A DNA stretch of 64,000 nt from Rugalucina vietnamica (lineage: Eukaryota > Mollusca > Bivalvia > Lucinida > Lucinidae): the NCBI GenBank assembly GCA_964017185.1, contig OZ024869.1, positions 59,856,761-59,920,760 on the forward strand, written 5' to 3'. A model generated the notes under the pieces. That model searched no databases. It was not told the origin of the DNA and saw only the letters and a program-made list of their open reading frames with translations. Of this stretch, positions 11,674-22,028 are shown one piece after another (within the stretch, counting starts at the first letter, position 1; every line of letters starts with the position of its first letter). The translations under genes were made by a program, and so were the position numbers.

Positions 11674-11924
11674 TATAATATGGGCCGCCTCGTGGGAAAA
11701 CCAGCAATGTGGTTTCCGAACAGGTCTGACACAAACCAGTCTGTACAATCACAGAAGACAGGTACAAGCTTGAAATTTTGGATTTAGAAAGTAGAGGAAG
11801 TGTACTATCCGTGTAGCGAAAACAAAGGCGCTGATCAGCTTCGCGGTTACCGCGAAGCTGATCTGCGTCTTTGTTTTCGCCTATGCAGATTGTTGGTTTT
11901 TCCACGTGGCGGCACATATTATAT
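11674..11924 (+). mobile_element. Hairpin MITE, copy E
   Basis: Best-ended copy: TATAATATGGGCCGCC on the left pairs with GGCGGCACATATTATA on the right. Internal order is as in copy B, with the central hairpin at about 11827-11870 (stem CTTCGCGGT, fully paired). It lies 0.17 kb before the splice acceptor of the GPCR gene, probably within its 5' intron. Confidence 0.85.
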
Positions 11925-12039
11925 AGACAATCCTGACATCGAAAGCCAAAGTAACCAACTAAACAAGAAATTAAAGCGTGAGATTAACCAAACCAATTTT
12001 CATCAATGTAAATGACAACAATATGTAAAATGCTCTTAC

Positions 12040-12056
12040 TTATTTTTTTCTTTTAG
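12040..12056 (+). promoter_or_regulatory. Probable 3' splice site before the GPCR exon
   Basis: A pyrimidine-rich tract, TATTTTTTTCTTTTAG, ends in AG at 12055-12056, 34 bases before the receptor start codon. This suggests an upstream non-coding exon and a coding region uninterrupted by introns. Inferred from sequence only. Confidence 0.55.
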
Positions 12057-12068
12057 ATTGCAGGGACG

Positions 12069-12149
12069 ATGTTTATGACCTATCGACACTATGACAAACA
12101 CAGTAACAGAAAACATTGGCACCCTTCATACAACGGACTTATCACATGA
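12069..12149 (+). other. Upstream reading frame overlapping the GPCR start
   Basis: An ATG at 12069 lies 22 bases before the receptor ATG in a different frame. It runs 26 codons to TGA at 12147-12149, 57 bases inside the receptor frame. If it is in the mature mRNA it would reduce initiation at 12091 unless scanning is leaky. Whether it is translated is unknown. Confidence 0.4.
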
Positions 12150-13824
12150 CTTGTCAGCGGATGCGCCTACAATGACAAACATAACGGAAGCTGGCCCGAC
12201 ACTGACAGATTTAAATGACGAGGAAGTTGCCAGACTGATCCCAACATTAATTTATTTGGGAATAATTTCAGTGACTGGTATATTTGGCAATGGACTGGTT
12301 TGTCATATTTACCGTACGCGGTACAGGCTGTCTAATTCTCAGTGTTTTATTCTGTGTCTAGGTGCAATAGACCTGTTCTCGTGTTTAGTTGTGATACCAT
12401 TTGAGATTACTACAGTCATCAACCAGTATACATTCCGCTATCTCTGGCTCTGCAAACTGTCTCGGTTTTTCAATACTACCAGTACATTGTCATCCTCATT
12501 CTTATTACTCTTCATAGCCATTGATCGCTACAGAAAAGTTTGTAAACCATTCAAGAAACAGATTTCCGCCAAAGTTGCCAAATATTTATGTGCTTTAGCT
12601 GTTTTACTAGGATTATTCTTTTCGTGGCCCGCGGTTTTAGTTTATGGGAAAAAACCTTTCCACATTCCAGAGTATAATTTGGTTGGCACAGAATGCTCAA
12701 CTGATGATTCTATGTCAGACACAATGTACCCATTCATGAATGTCGCTATGTACGCAGTATTATTTCTGTCCGGTATAATTTCAATGTCAGTTCTTTACTG
12801 TTTTATCGGGAGAGAAGTACAGAAGCACGTGAACAGAATGCCGAAGGAGTATATCCAGGCGAGCAACTCGGTGCCAATGCTTTCTTCATCAATGGTAGAC
12901 CGTGGATCTAAGGCCGAAGGGGAAATAGATGTCAGTACTTTATCTAGATATGAAAAAGCAAAAATTAAGAATGTGGAGCATCGTAAACGTGTGAAAAGAT
13001 TTAAAAAGAAACATAAATCTGCAAGTGAGTTATCATGGAGCGAAAAGCCAGATGAGAAAAGTGAACAGTATGAAATGAAAGAAACTTATCAAAAGGAAAA
13101 CGAAAAGGGCGAACAAATAGAAAATGATTCTGGGCAGACAAGCGTTGCATCTGTTGAGCAACATTGTGTTGAAAATGGAGCAAATGTCGACAAGGACCAA
13201 GTAAACAAACAAAAGGATGATATAAATGTGGAAGGAATAGATTTGAAGAATAGTTTTGAGTTAAACAAGCCTGACACAAACGACAATCAAGACAAGCCGG
13301 GTGACACAAATTCGTCTTCTGAAAAACTGGACGATCAAAATAAACCAAACGGCCAATCTCCTATTTCGAGTGAGGAAAGTTTAAATAAAGAGCGGAAATC
13401 CTTAGGTGGGAGACTGGTATCCATCACAAGCCAAATGTCTAGCATCTTATCGAGAATGACATCCATCACCAGTCGACAATCTGAAACAAACATCAGCACC
13501 CTGGGTAAAACCCAGTATCTGAAACAAGCACGAGCCCGAAAGACGGCGTTTTTGATGTTTTGTATCTCGCTAGCTTTTGTTCTAAGTTACCTGCCACACT
13601 TGCTGTTAATGTTGATGCGAGCACTCAATGACGATTTCGTGGACAACATGTCGGATACGGGACGAGCAGCGTATAGATTCTTCCTGAGGTCTTACTTTCT
13701 ACAGTGTATGATTAACCCTATAATTTACGCTGCTTGCGCATCTAGATTCAGGAATGAGTGTGCAGAACTATTTAACGGTTTATGTTGGAAAGCTGAATCA
13801 GGGCAAATAAGTCCTCAAAAATGA
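12091..13824 (+). CDS. Class A (rhodopsin-like) G-protein-coupled receptor
   Basis: 577-residue seven-transmembrane receptor at the plasma membrane. Visible landmarks: acidic, N-glycosylatable N-terminus (NIT at 30-32); TM1 about 48-73 with GN at 66-67; TM2 with D94; TM3 starting at C121, which should bond C202 in the second extracellular loop; a DRY motif at 145-147; TM5 about 213-240; TM6 about 484-509 with FVLSYLP; TM7 with NPIIY at 542-546; then a cysteine-containing helix 8 segment. The third intracellular loop is about 240 residues (241-483), rich in Lys, Glu, Ser and Asn, far longer than most family members. The TM6 'toggle' Trp is replaced by Tyr500. It is closest in style to invertebrate peptide-receptor-like orphan GPCRs; the ligand cannot be assigned. 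The coding region is in one exon, and the start was chosen as the first in-frame ATG after a probable splice acceptor. Confidence 0.9.
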   Translation: MTNTVTENIGTLHTTDLSHDLSADAPTMTNITEAGPTLTDLNDEEVARLIPTLIYLGIISVTGIFGNGLVCHIYRTRYRLSNSQCFILCLGAIDLFSCLVVIPFEITTVINQYTFRYLWLCKLSRFFNTTSTLSSSFLLLFIAIDRYRKVCKPFKKQISAKVAKYLCALAVLLGLFFSWPAVLVYGKKPFHIPEYNLVGTECSTDDSMSDTMYPFMNVAMYAVLFLSGIISMSVLYCFIGREVQKHVNRMPKEYIQASNSVPMLSSSMVDRGSKAEGEIDVSTLSRYEKAKIKNVEHRKRVKRFKKKHKSASELSWSEKPDEKSEQYEMKETYQKENEKGEQIENDSGQTSVASVEQHCVENGANVDKDQVNKQKDDINVEGIDLKNSFELNKPDTNDNQDKPGDTNSSSEKLDDQNKPNGQSPISSEESLNKERKSLGGRLVSITSQMSSILSRMTSITSRQSETNISTLGKTQYLKQARARKTAFLMFCISLAFVLSYLPHLLLMLMRALNDDFVDNMSDTGRAAYRFFLRSYFLQCMINPIIYAACASRFRNECAELFNGLCWKAESGQISPQK

Positions 13825-14320
13825 ATGCATTGTTTTAATATTCGCTGAGCCTAATATATTGACAATTTTAGTTTGACCATAACCTCATCGTCAAGTGGCA
13901 TGTAGCAAACTGAAGAGATTAAACCCAATCATTTAGCTTTGAAATCAGAGGAAATGAGCTATTTTTCAAATAGGTCGTTTATCTTTTACTGTTTTTGTTC
14001 TAGACTCACTTTGTTGCCGACCCCAGGAATCGATGCAATTAAAATTATTTAGACACCAGGCGGTAAAGACATAAATTATAACAACGTATATGTATATGAC
14101 AAGCTCTTTCACAGCAAGGTGGCCATCCGGCTTGCATCAAACAAAACAATGATGGGGAGTGCAACAGATACACAAACCAGTCGGCAACGTAAAGATAAAT
14201 TACGTACAATGGAAACGTCTTTGAACACTAAAGTCTGTTTTGTAGTGTGTGATAATGGTTTTTCGCAGATATTTTACAACTGTTCAAATGTAGAAGAAGC
14301 ATTTTCTTGACACAACCATC
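13825..14320. other. 3' flank of the GPCR gene
   Basis: AT-rich. ATTAAA at 13918-13923 is a possible variant polyadenylation signal 94 bases after the stop; no AATAAA lies close by. No other gene seen. Confidence 0.4.
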
Positions 14321-14322
14321 TA

Positions 14323-14800
14323 GTTTGTCGCAAAATGTGCTGCAAAAATTTTGAAAATCGGCTTACAAATAAAAAAAAATTCTAGTCAAAAACATTTTTG
14401 AATGGGGATTTCCTGTACAAAAATCTCATGGAAGGGAGGTAAATATTTTCCCGCAAAACTTTTAAATTCTAACTATTTAATCACGATTGCTCAAAATTAT
14501 TATAAATTGACACAGATGACATACCTGAGACAAAATATTCATGATCAGGTAAAATTTCTCGAAAAATATGCATTTTCACGATCATCGATTATCTCCCTTG
14601 TCAATGCAAAATCCCTATGCAAAATTCATTTTGGCCATAAAAAACTTTATTTGTTCACCGATTTTCAAAATTTTTGCAGGTCCTATTAGGACAAACTAAG
14701 ATCAAGATTATTACATGAAAATAATTTTTCTGTCGTCCTCCATACAAAAAAAAATTCTGCGAAAAAAACATTATCAGAGGCAGGTTTTTAGACTTTTTTT
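14323..14800. repeat. Foldback repeat pair 1
   Basis: The forward arm, about 14323-14450, has GCAAAAATTTTGAAAATCGG, TTACAAATAAA and GGGAGGTAAATATTTTCCCG. An inverted relative follows at about 14575-14800, with CGATTTTCAAAATTTTTGCA read backwards. The arms are diverged and AT-rich; no coding function is assigned. Confidence 0.6.
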
Positions 14801-14939
14801 TTTTTAGTAAATAAATTACTTTGGGGTTTAACTCGATTTTTACTTGGCCCCAAGTCCTCTGCCTAATGAGACGGACATGTTATCCTGTTATAGAAAATCT
14901 GACTAGAAATTTAATAAGGGTGTTTGCTGCCAAAGAAAA

Positions 14940-15615
14940 TGTATTTGAGGTGACAAGGTGAAGTTGAGTCTAAATTTTATAATTCCGTTATTCTGCCATA
15001 ATTTGTCAAAAATATACATCATCTTCAAGAAACTGCATTTTTCAAAATGTCAATTTTCTGAAAGACCCCAAGAACAGTATGACCATGCTATCAATTTGCA
15101 TTTCAAAAGTCGTAGAACATGCCACAGAAAAAAAAATGTAAATCGGTTTACAAATAAACATCAATTTTTATGCCAGAAAATAATTTTGAAGAGGGCTTTT
15201 TCCATTGCGTAAAATGTCAGCAAGGGCAGTAACTATTTTCCCGAAAAAATCTGTTGGTTATTTATCATTTAAAATGCTTCGAACAAAAACAAAATTGTAT
15301 TGTATGCATATCTGAGCACGAAACTCTTAAAATTATTCCACAGATTTGCTTGATTTTCAATTTTAAAGTGTTTGGATTACCTCCCTTGCAAAAGCAAAAG
15401 GCATGCTCAAAATGATTTTTGGGCATGATTATTTTATTAATGAACCGATTTTCAAAATTTTTGCGGCACTTTTTACGACTTTTGGGTTGCAAAAAGATGT
15501 TACGGTAATATTTTTCTTGTGGTGTTTCGGAAAAGTGAGATTTTGAAGAAAAAAAAGCAGTTTCCGAAAGATGGTGTACAGACAGTAATTTAAAAAAGCA
15601 ACAATTATATTTCAC
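14940..15615. repeat. Foldback repeat pair 2
   Basis: A forward arm (about 14965-15240) and an inverted arm (about 15250-15615) are of the same family as pair 1. Both conceptual translations, from opposite strands, share a pattern (FSE.PQE.Y, KSR..CR, NRF.NK, AF) because the DNA is an inverted duplication. That is not evidence for a gene. Confidence 0.65.
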
Positions 15616-15703
15616 TAAAATCTGAGCAAGCTATGGTCTAATCTGAAATCATTGCATCTTCTAATTCTGCATTTTTTATAGACAAGAACTCCGCGGAGGT
15701 CGA

Positions 15704-16563
15704 TATCGCACCTGCATCGGGCAAAGTCAATAGACCGTGAAATATAGTTCAAGGGCACCTGGTCAAGGTGCGTGCTTGAAGGGCATGTCAAGGACAATTA
15801 CTATGCAAGGTTTCAGACTCGCAGCTATCTCTGATGTTGAGAAAACCAAACTTTGACATAAAAATTATCAAAGTCAGTGGACCGTGAAATATAGGTCAAG
15901 GGCACCGGGTTAAGGTGCGTGCTTGAAGGGTATGTCAAGGACAATTACTATGCAAGGTTTGAGACTTGCAGCTATCCCTGATGTCGAGAAAACCAAACTT
16001 CGACGTAAAAATTATCAAAGTCAGTGGACCGTGAAATATAGGTCAAGGACACCGGGTCAAGGTGCGTGCTTGAAGGGTATGTCAAGGACAATTACTATGC
16101 AAGGTTTCAGACTCGCAGCTATCTCTGATGTCGAGAAAACCAAACTTCGACGTAAAAATTTTCAAAGTCAGTGGACCGTGAAATATAGGTCAAGGGCACT
16201 GGGTTAAGGTGCGTGCTTGAAGGGTATGTTAAGGACAATTACTATGCAAGGTTTCAGACTCACAGCTATCTCTGATGTTGAGAAAACCAAACTTCGACGT
16301 AAATGTTGACAAAACTTCGACGTAAAAATTTTCAAAGTCAATGGACCGTAAAATATAGGTCAAGGGCACTGGGTTAAGGTGCGAGCTTGAAGGGTATGTC
16401 AGGGACAATTACTATACAAGGTTTCAGACTCGCAGCTATCTCTGATGTCGAGAAAACTAAACTTCGACGTAAATGTTGACGGACGAACGAACGAACGAAC
16501 GAACGAACGGACGGACGGAAATTTGAACTCCTATATCGCACCCTGCTATAAGCAGGTGCGATA
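15704..16563 (+). mobile_element. Pearl-like element with ~147 bp tandem units
   Basis: Ends TATCGCACCTGC (15704) and GCAGGTGCGATA (16552-16563) are inverted. Between them lie five tandem units with GGTGCG(T/A)GCTTGAAGGG at 15767, 15914, 16061, 16208 and 16378. The spacing is exactly 147 three times, then 170 because a ~23 bp piece is duplicated. A GAAC/GGAC tetranucleotide microsatellite (about 16480-16520) follows the last unit. Inverted short ends, tandem core and ACGG-type microsatellite are the layout described for bivalve 'pearl' elements, which are related to non-autonomous Helitron/Helentron elements. No protein. Confidence 0.75.
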
Positions 16564-16779
16564 ATAAAATCAACTAATTTTTTCTTCAAATGCAGCGCGG
16601 CGAGTGAAGGTCGTGATGGAAGATCGCTCAAAGTGTGGTTTAATAATTATCTGTTTCATCCTATGTGATGTAAGATCCATATCAGCTTGTTACAACTGTG
16701 CAGTTGATCAGTGTCTTTGTCATCCCAGGTTCATAATTTATCTACACATCGTAGAACTCACGGTCCCCAAGTCTACATG

Positions 16780-17276
16780 CATGCCAAGTTAGGTTGAAAT
16801 CCACCCAGAAGATTTTTGAAGGGTGTTTACCATATATGGTCATGGCTGCCATCTTGGTCACGTAACCTGGATTATTTATGTACACATTGGTTTCCCCGCC
16901 CTATGATTGCCCCTGCGTTTTTTTAGAAAAAAATCTTTGAATATTATGGTTTTATACTTATAATATTGCGACATATTGTAATATTACTTCTCATTAGTGA
17001 GAGACAAACTATCATGGCGACATATGTTGACATTGCTGTAAAAAAGGTAAAGGTCATCACAGGGGCATGATTTATACAGAAGAAGATTTTTAAATGTTTT
17101 TGCTCTTTATAGCCATGGCGGTCATGTGACCTGAAGTTTGGCTTTGATTGGGGTGTCGATTTCAGAGGAGAAGATCTTTGAAATTTTGAACGACGACGGA
17201 CGGACGCCGGAGCATGGGCATGCTATAAGCTCACCTCTATAAGCTCACCTAGTGAGCTTTCGGCTCAGGTGAGCTA
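16780..17276 (-). mobile_element. Reverse fragment of ~450 bp-unit element
   Basis: Carries the family words GAAGATTTTTGAAGGGTGTT, ACCATATATGG, GCCATCTTGGTCACGT and TCAGAGGAGAAGATCTTTGA, then a (GGAC) microsatellite and the terminal CGGCTCAGGTGAGCT. Same family as 22029-23558 and 25504-27498, strongly shortened. Confidence 0.75.
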
Positions 17277-19916
17277 AAAGTGACAATACTGAGACACTTA
17301 CACTATGACAGGCAGACGCACCCAGTCACCTACAGATATGGCCAAAACAGAATACCTACAAACGTTTTCCGCAAGTTGGGGTATAAAATTTGCACTTTTT
17401 ATGCATGGCTGCATAGACGTTACCCCGCAATGTAGATGCACTTTCTCCAAGTTCATATGGGCGACAGGACTTCCAATACTATAACAGCATGTACTGCTGG
17501 TAATCATGTGACAGCAAATGTATACATGCGCGCCAAAATGTAAACAAATTACGTCATCAGTTTTGTTTTCTTTTAAAATAACTTCTGAATGAGCATGTTG
17601 ATTGCTATGTCAATACTCAGCCCCATTTAGAACATATTTGTCCATAGTTTATGCCATTTAACAAGGCCGTTATTTCAAACACTTCAAAACTTTACTAAAA
17701 TTACGATGTTACCATGCACACTAACGCTATATTTTCTTAAATATTTCAAATATTGTATGTTAATCATGACCATGTAATGCATAACTACCTGTAGTGATTG
17801 TATAAAAAATGTGCCGACGTCGTTTCTGAATGGATTGAAAGCAAATTCTGCGACTTGACAGGTAGATTACTAAATGGGTACCTTGCATCAAAATGATTCC
17901 TCCCACACATCTAATTGGCATATTACTTTCTGTTGAAGTGTTTGCTACAGAATACATGATACTTAGAGAAATTGGGGTAAGGGAAATTCCGGGGGGGGGG
18001 GGTATAAGTGAACATCTAGGGCAAGAGGTCACATTTACGCGGAGATAGGTCTAAGGGTAAACATTACTATTGTTTATGAGCACACTGTTTGCGCAACGTC
18101 GGCGTTTAGTATCTGCATGTTACGCGTAGTTTTTAACGTCGTTTTGTTTTAACGTTGCAAGCTGTAGAATCTTATTCTTTTTGTTTCTGCATAACTTTAA
18201 GTCCTAAAGCGGGTATACATATTGTTAATTTTTATTTTTAAAGAAGTTCTGTGGCAATTGATAAACCCAAGTTCGTGTATAAGGTTAATTATATGTGAAA
18301 ACATTTATTTCGCTGTTGATGACGTCGCATAAATATACGCGACGTCAGTGTAACGTTTGGCGTTGAACGAAAAAGGCGGGAATATCGAACGTTTTTTTTT
18401 CTCTATATCTTCCAACGCAATCCGGTGACCCCCACTTTTTATCTGAACTTTTAAATGGTTACCACGTTTCCCTTCTCTTGGTGTAATTTAATCAAAATCA
18501 TATGCGTAGTTTAGGAGATACCGCAAACATACGTACTTTTTCCAGGTTTGAAAAGATGGCGGGAAAGTTAATTTTGCATGTAATCTCCTCAATTTAGGAA
18601 CTAATAGTATCAAAATGTAAGAAAATAACACTCATCGTGTGAGTTGTTTTTGCAGTAAAAATATATCTATAAAAACACATGTCCGCTACGAGTGCTGTTT
18701 TCTGAAATGCATGAGAAACATCCAAAAAGTTCTGATACCATGGAAACGAGGCCGGTGACTCCCCACTTTTATTTCGATTTTATTCCAAGGATACAATTAT
18801 CTTGTAGCATAGGAAGGTTCATGAAAATCATGTATGGGAATTAAATAGTAATGATTCCCTTTAAATCCAAATCCTCTCGCTCAGGTACTACCACTATTTC
18901 AGTGCACTGGAATGCCATACGTAGAAGATAAAAGTGCACGAGATTTCTCGGGCTTAATTTCATTAATTCGACACACTGTTCTACGTTTTTGATTCACGAC
19001 ATATACGGGGAACGGGATTCCGGACTAATACGCACACGATTTCCGGGCTTGGTTATAAGGTTTTTAAACCGGAAAATATTTTTTGACTACCTTAGGCTAT
19101 ATGAGCGCCCCATGCCTCAGAAAATGCTGGGACATACCTTCGTATGGACAGTTTGACTTAGCGTGAGCAGCCTCACCATTTCATATCGTAGACACGATTG
19201 CCCAGATGACTGTTGGGTGTCACGGTGCCGGTGGCATCATGCAGTTTAAAACTGTGTATCCATTGCTCACCGTGAACCCCGATACGCAGGTTACTAGTTC
19301 AAATTAATCTCAAGAACACAAAGTGCATGAATTTTTCGCCTTATGGTTCATTTGATGCACATTTTTGTCTTTTCATCATGTAGAAATTTAAAGAAATTTA
19401 TTGGGTATAAAGCAATAATATATATTCAATGTTTCTAAAGAATGAAAATACTTCATAAGAGCAGTTTCGTGGATAAATTGTAAGTATCGAGAGCATGTCT
19501 CCGAAAGCACCGTCCCGTGTTGTAAGACGAAGAGGCGTTCGGAAGAGCGGATCACAGTTTTCCAGAGCGCCATGGAATCTAAATCATGGCCGGTCGTCAT
19601 TGCGACCTAAAGACCAGACACACCCTACCCAATGGTGCCACTACCAGGGGGTGGGTGACCATCTCGATTTTCCGGTTTCCTATTTGCATTTTACGGCTCG
19701 AGGTGGAATTTCCCCTTTAGACTGGTCTGGACTACAGCAGGAGCTGGTTTACATATAGAAGACTCCGATTAGATATAGTCCGTTTTGGAATTGAGTGATT
19801 GATGATTTGAGCGCAGTCAAGTTAGCAGAAAATTTGCTTCATTAAAAAAAAACAGTCAAGTTAGCAGCAAACTTGCTGCAGCGAAAACGGTGAAGTTTGA
19901 GCGGAAATTTTGCTGC
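17277..19916. other. Intergenic, no gene seen
   Basis: No recognisable gene. An 11-base G run ends near 18002. Two loosely similar blocks (about 18410-18560 and 18740-18900) share CCGGTGAC..CCCACTTTT and may be a diverged direct repeat. An 87-codon frame at 19495-19758 (+) matches nothing I know. At 19825-19910 a CAGTCAAGTTAGCAG segment is repeated twice. Confidence 0.5.
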
Positions 19917-20211
19917 AGCGAATTTTTTGTTGCCGATTATTTTCGCTTTAGTCCGGTTGTGAGGGCTATAAACAACGATGATGAATGTCGAAAACAGAAC
20001 TTTTCTATCCCACCTATGACAATTTTATCGCTTTTGCTGCTGGCAAAAACAAATTCTTCTATACTTTTTTTTCACTTTTTCTGCTGGCTGGGACTGATTA
20101 AGGTCATAGGTGGGATAGTCTTGAAAAGTTCGATATTCGTCATCGTTTTCTAAAGCGCTCGCAGCCAGACTTAAACAAAACTAATCGTCGATAATAAATT
20201 GTTCGTATAAT
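19917..20211. repeat. ~295 bp palindromic repeat
   Basis: Left arm 19917-20020 and right arm 20103-20211 are inverted copies; for example AACTTTTCTATCCCACCTATGA pairs with the right-arm block TCATAGGTGGGATAGTC..AAAAGTT. The ~80 bp loop is T-rich. Likely a small foldback element. Confidence 0.7.
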
Positions 20212-20246
20212 TTAAAAGTATGGAACGGCAAAGCTGTCTGATGGTA

Positions 20247-20505
20247 AGGAATAAAAACATTTGATTCATCATCGACATTATATCCTGCTCACAGTTGATT
20301 ATATGTTGTATAGTGTGCATTATTTGTTGGACCGGATTCTTTATATTATTGAAGTTTTATTGAAGTTGATTATATGGTTCGATAACTTCATTATATGCGC
20401 AAACTTCATTATATGATGTGCACGATTTTGCGAGAAGAAGAATTACATTGAGACCGCTTAGAGAGTTATTGTATACATGCCGGGACTACCGGACAAAGTG
20501 CTGAT

Positions 20506-20547
<42 letters not shown>

Positions 20548-20682
20548 ATTATCATGATCATGATCGATCATCACCATCATCATCATCATCGTCATTATGA
20601 TCTATCATCATCAATATCGATCATCATCATCATCATCATCATGATCGATCATCATCATCATCGATCATCACCATGACGATAT

Positions 20683-20718
<36 letters not shown>

Positions 20719-22026
20719 GATTATCATCATCGATCATCACCGTCGATCATGATGATGATTATCGATCATTATCATCATCGACAATCATCGATTATCATCA
20801 TAATCGATCATCAACACGATAATCGTTCATCATCATCATGATCGATCATCATCATCATCATAATCGATCATTATCATGATCGATCATCATCACCATCATG
20901 ATCGATCATCATAATCGATTATTATCATTATTATCGATCATTATCATGATCAATCATCATTATGATCATCATCACGATCGAGCATCATGATCGATCATCA
21001 CGATCGATCATCATCTTCATGATCGATCATTGTCATGATCGATCATCATCACCATCATGATCGATCATCAAAATCGATCATCAACATGATCGATCAAAAT
21101 CATGATCGATCAAAATCATTATCGATCATCATCATGATCGATCGTCATCACGATCTATCATCATGATCGATCATCATCATTATCATCATGATCGATAATC
21201 ATCATCATGATCGATCGTCATGATCGATCATCATCATAATCGATCATCATCACAATCGATCATCATCATCGTCAAGATCGATCATCATGATCGATCATCA
21301 TCATGATCGATTATGATGATCGATCATCATGATCGATCATCATCGATCAGTTTTATGATCGACCATCATCATAATCATCATGATCGATCTTGATTTTCGA
21401 TGATGATCGATAATGATTATCTTTTTGATGATCGATCCTGTTGATTAAGATAGATCATGATGATTATGATGATCGATCATGATGATCGATCATGATGATG
21501 ATAATCGATCATGATGAAGATGATCATGAAGATCGATCATGATCATGATCGATCATGATCATGATAGATAGATTAAAAGATAGATATATAGATAGATAGA
21601 ATCAGCAGTATGTCCGGTAGGCCCGGAATGTATACAATAACTCTCTAAACGGTGTCAATGTAGTTTTTCTTCTCGCAAAATCATTCACATCATATAATGT
21701 AGTTGTCACACCATATAATGAAGTTTGCGCATATAATGAAATTTGCACATATAATGAAGTTATCGAACCATATAATCAACTTAATGCATAAAAAGACAAT
21801 AGCCCATAATATAATGAGAAACATACATTATATAATGAGGTTGTATCAGCATATAACGTAAGTCTACCATAATATAAAGATGTTTACTCATCATATAATG
21901 TAAGTGTACCATAATATAAAGATGTTTACTCATCATAACGAAAACTGGTCCAACATATAATGCGCAATATAAAACATATAATCAAATGTGAGCAGGATAT
22001 AATGACGATGATGAATCAAATGTTTT
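20247..22026. mobile_element. 1.8 kb foldback element with GATC/ATC core
   Basis: The left arm (about 20247-20508) and right arm (about 21601-22026) are inverted copies from AACATTTGATTCATCATCG inward. They share CATTATATCCTGCTCACA, ATTATATGGTTCGATAACTT, TTTTGCGAGAAGAA and GAGAGTTATTGTATACAT. The right arm has an extra ~170 bp of tandem-like ATATAATG-containing units. The ~1.1 kb core is a compound simple repeat. No protein. Confidence 0.8.
20506..21600. repeat. Compound (CTAT)/(ATC)/GATC simple-repeat core
   Basis: It starts with (CTAT)n, changes to ATCATC blocks separated by ATGATCGATCAT-like words (dozens of GATC sites), becomes GATGAT-rich toward the right, and ends in GATA units. The strand asymmetry (ATC on the left, GAT on the right) continues the inverted symmetry of the flanking arms. 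Confidence 0.9.
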
Positions 22027-22028
22027 TT

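Noticed and set aside
15923..16207. 94-codon frame with a repeated GMSRTITMQG motif
   Set aside because: The repetition follows from two 147 bp tandem units (a multiple of three), so the frame stays open by chance. No independent evidence of coding.
19495..19758. Small Arg/Ser-rich protein (87 codons)
   Set aside because: No homology I recognise, an overlapping antisense frame of similar length, and no supporting splice or repeat context.
20506..21600. CRISPR-like array of GATC-containing repeats
   Set aside because: There are no unique spacers and no regular repeat length, and the setting is eukaryotic. It is a compound simple repeat.
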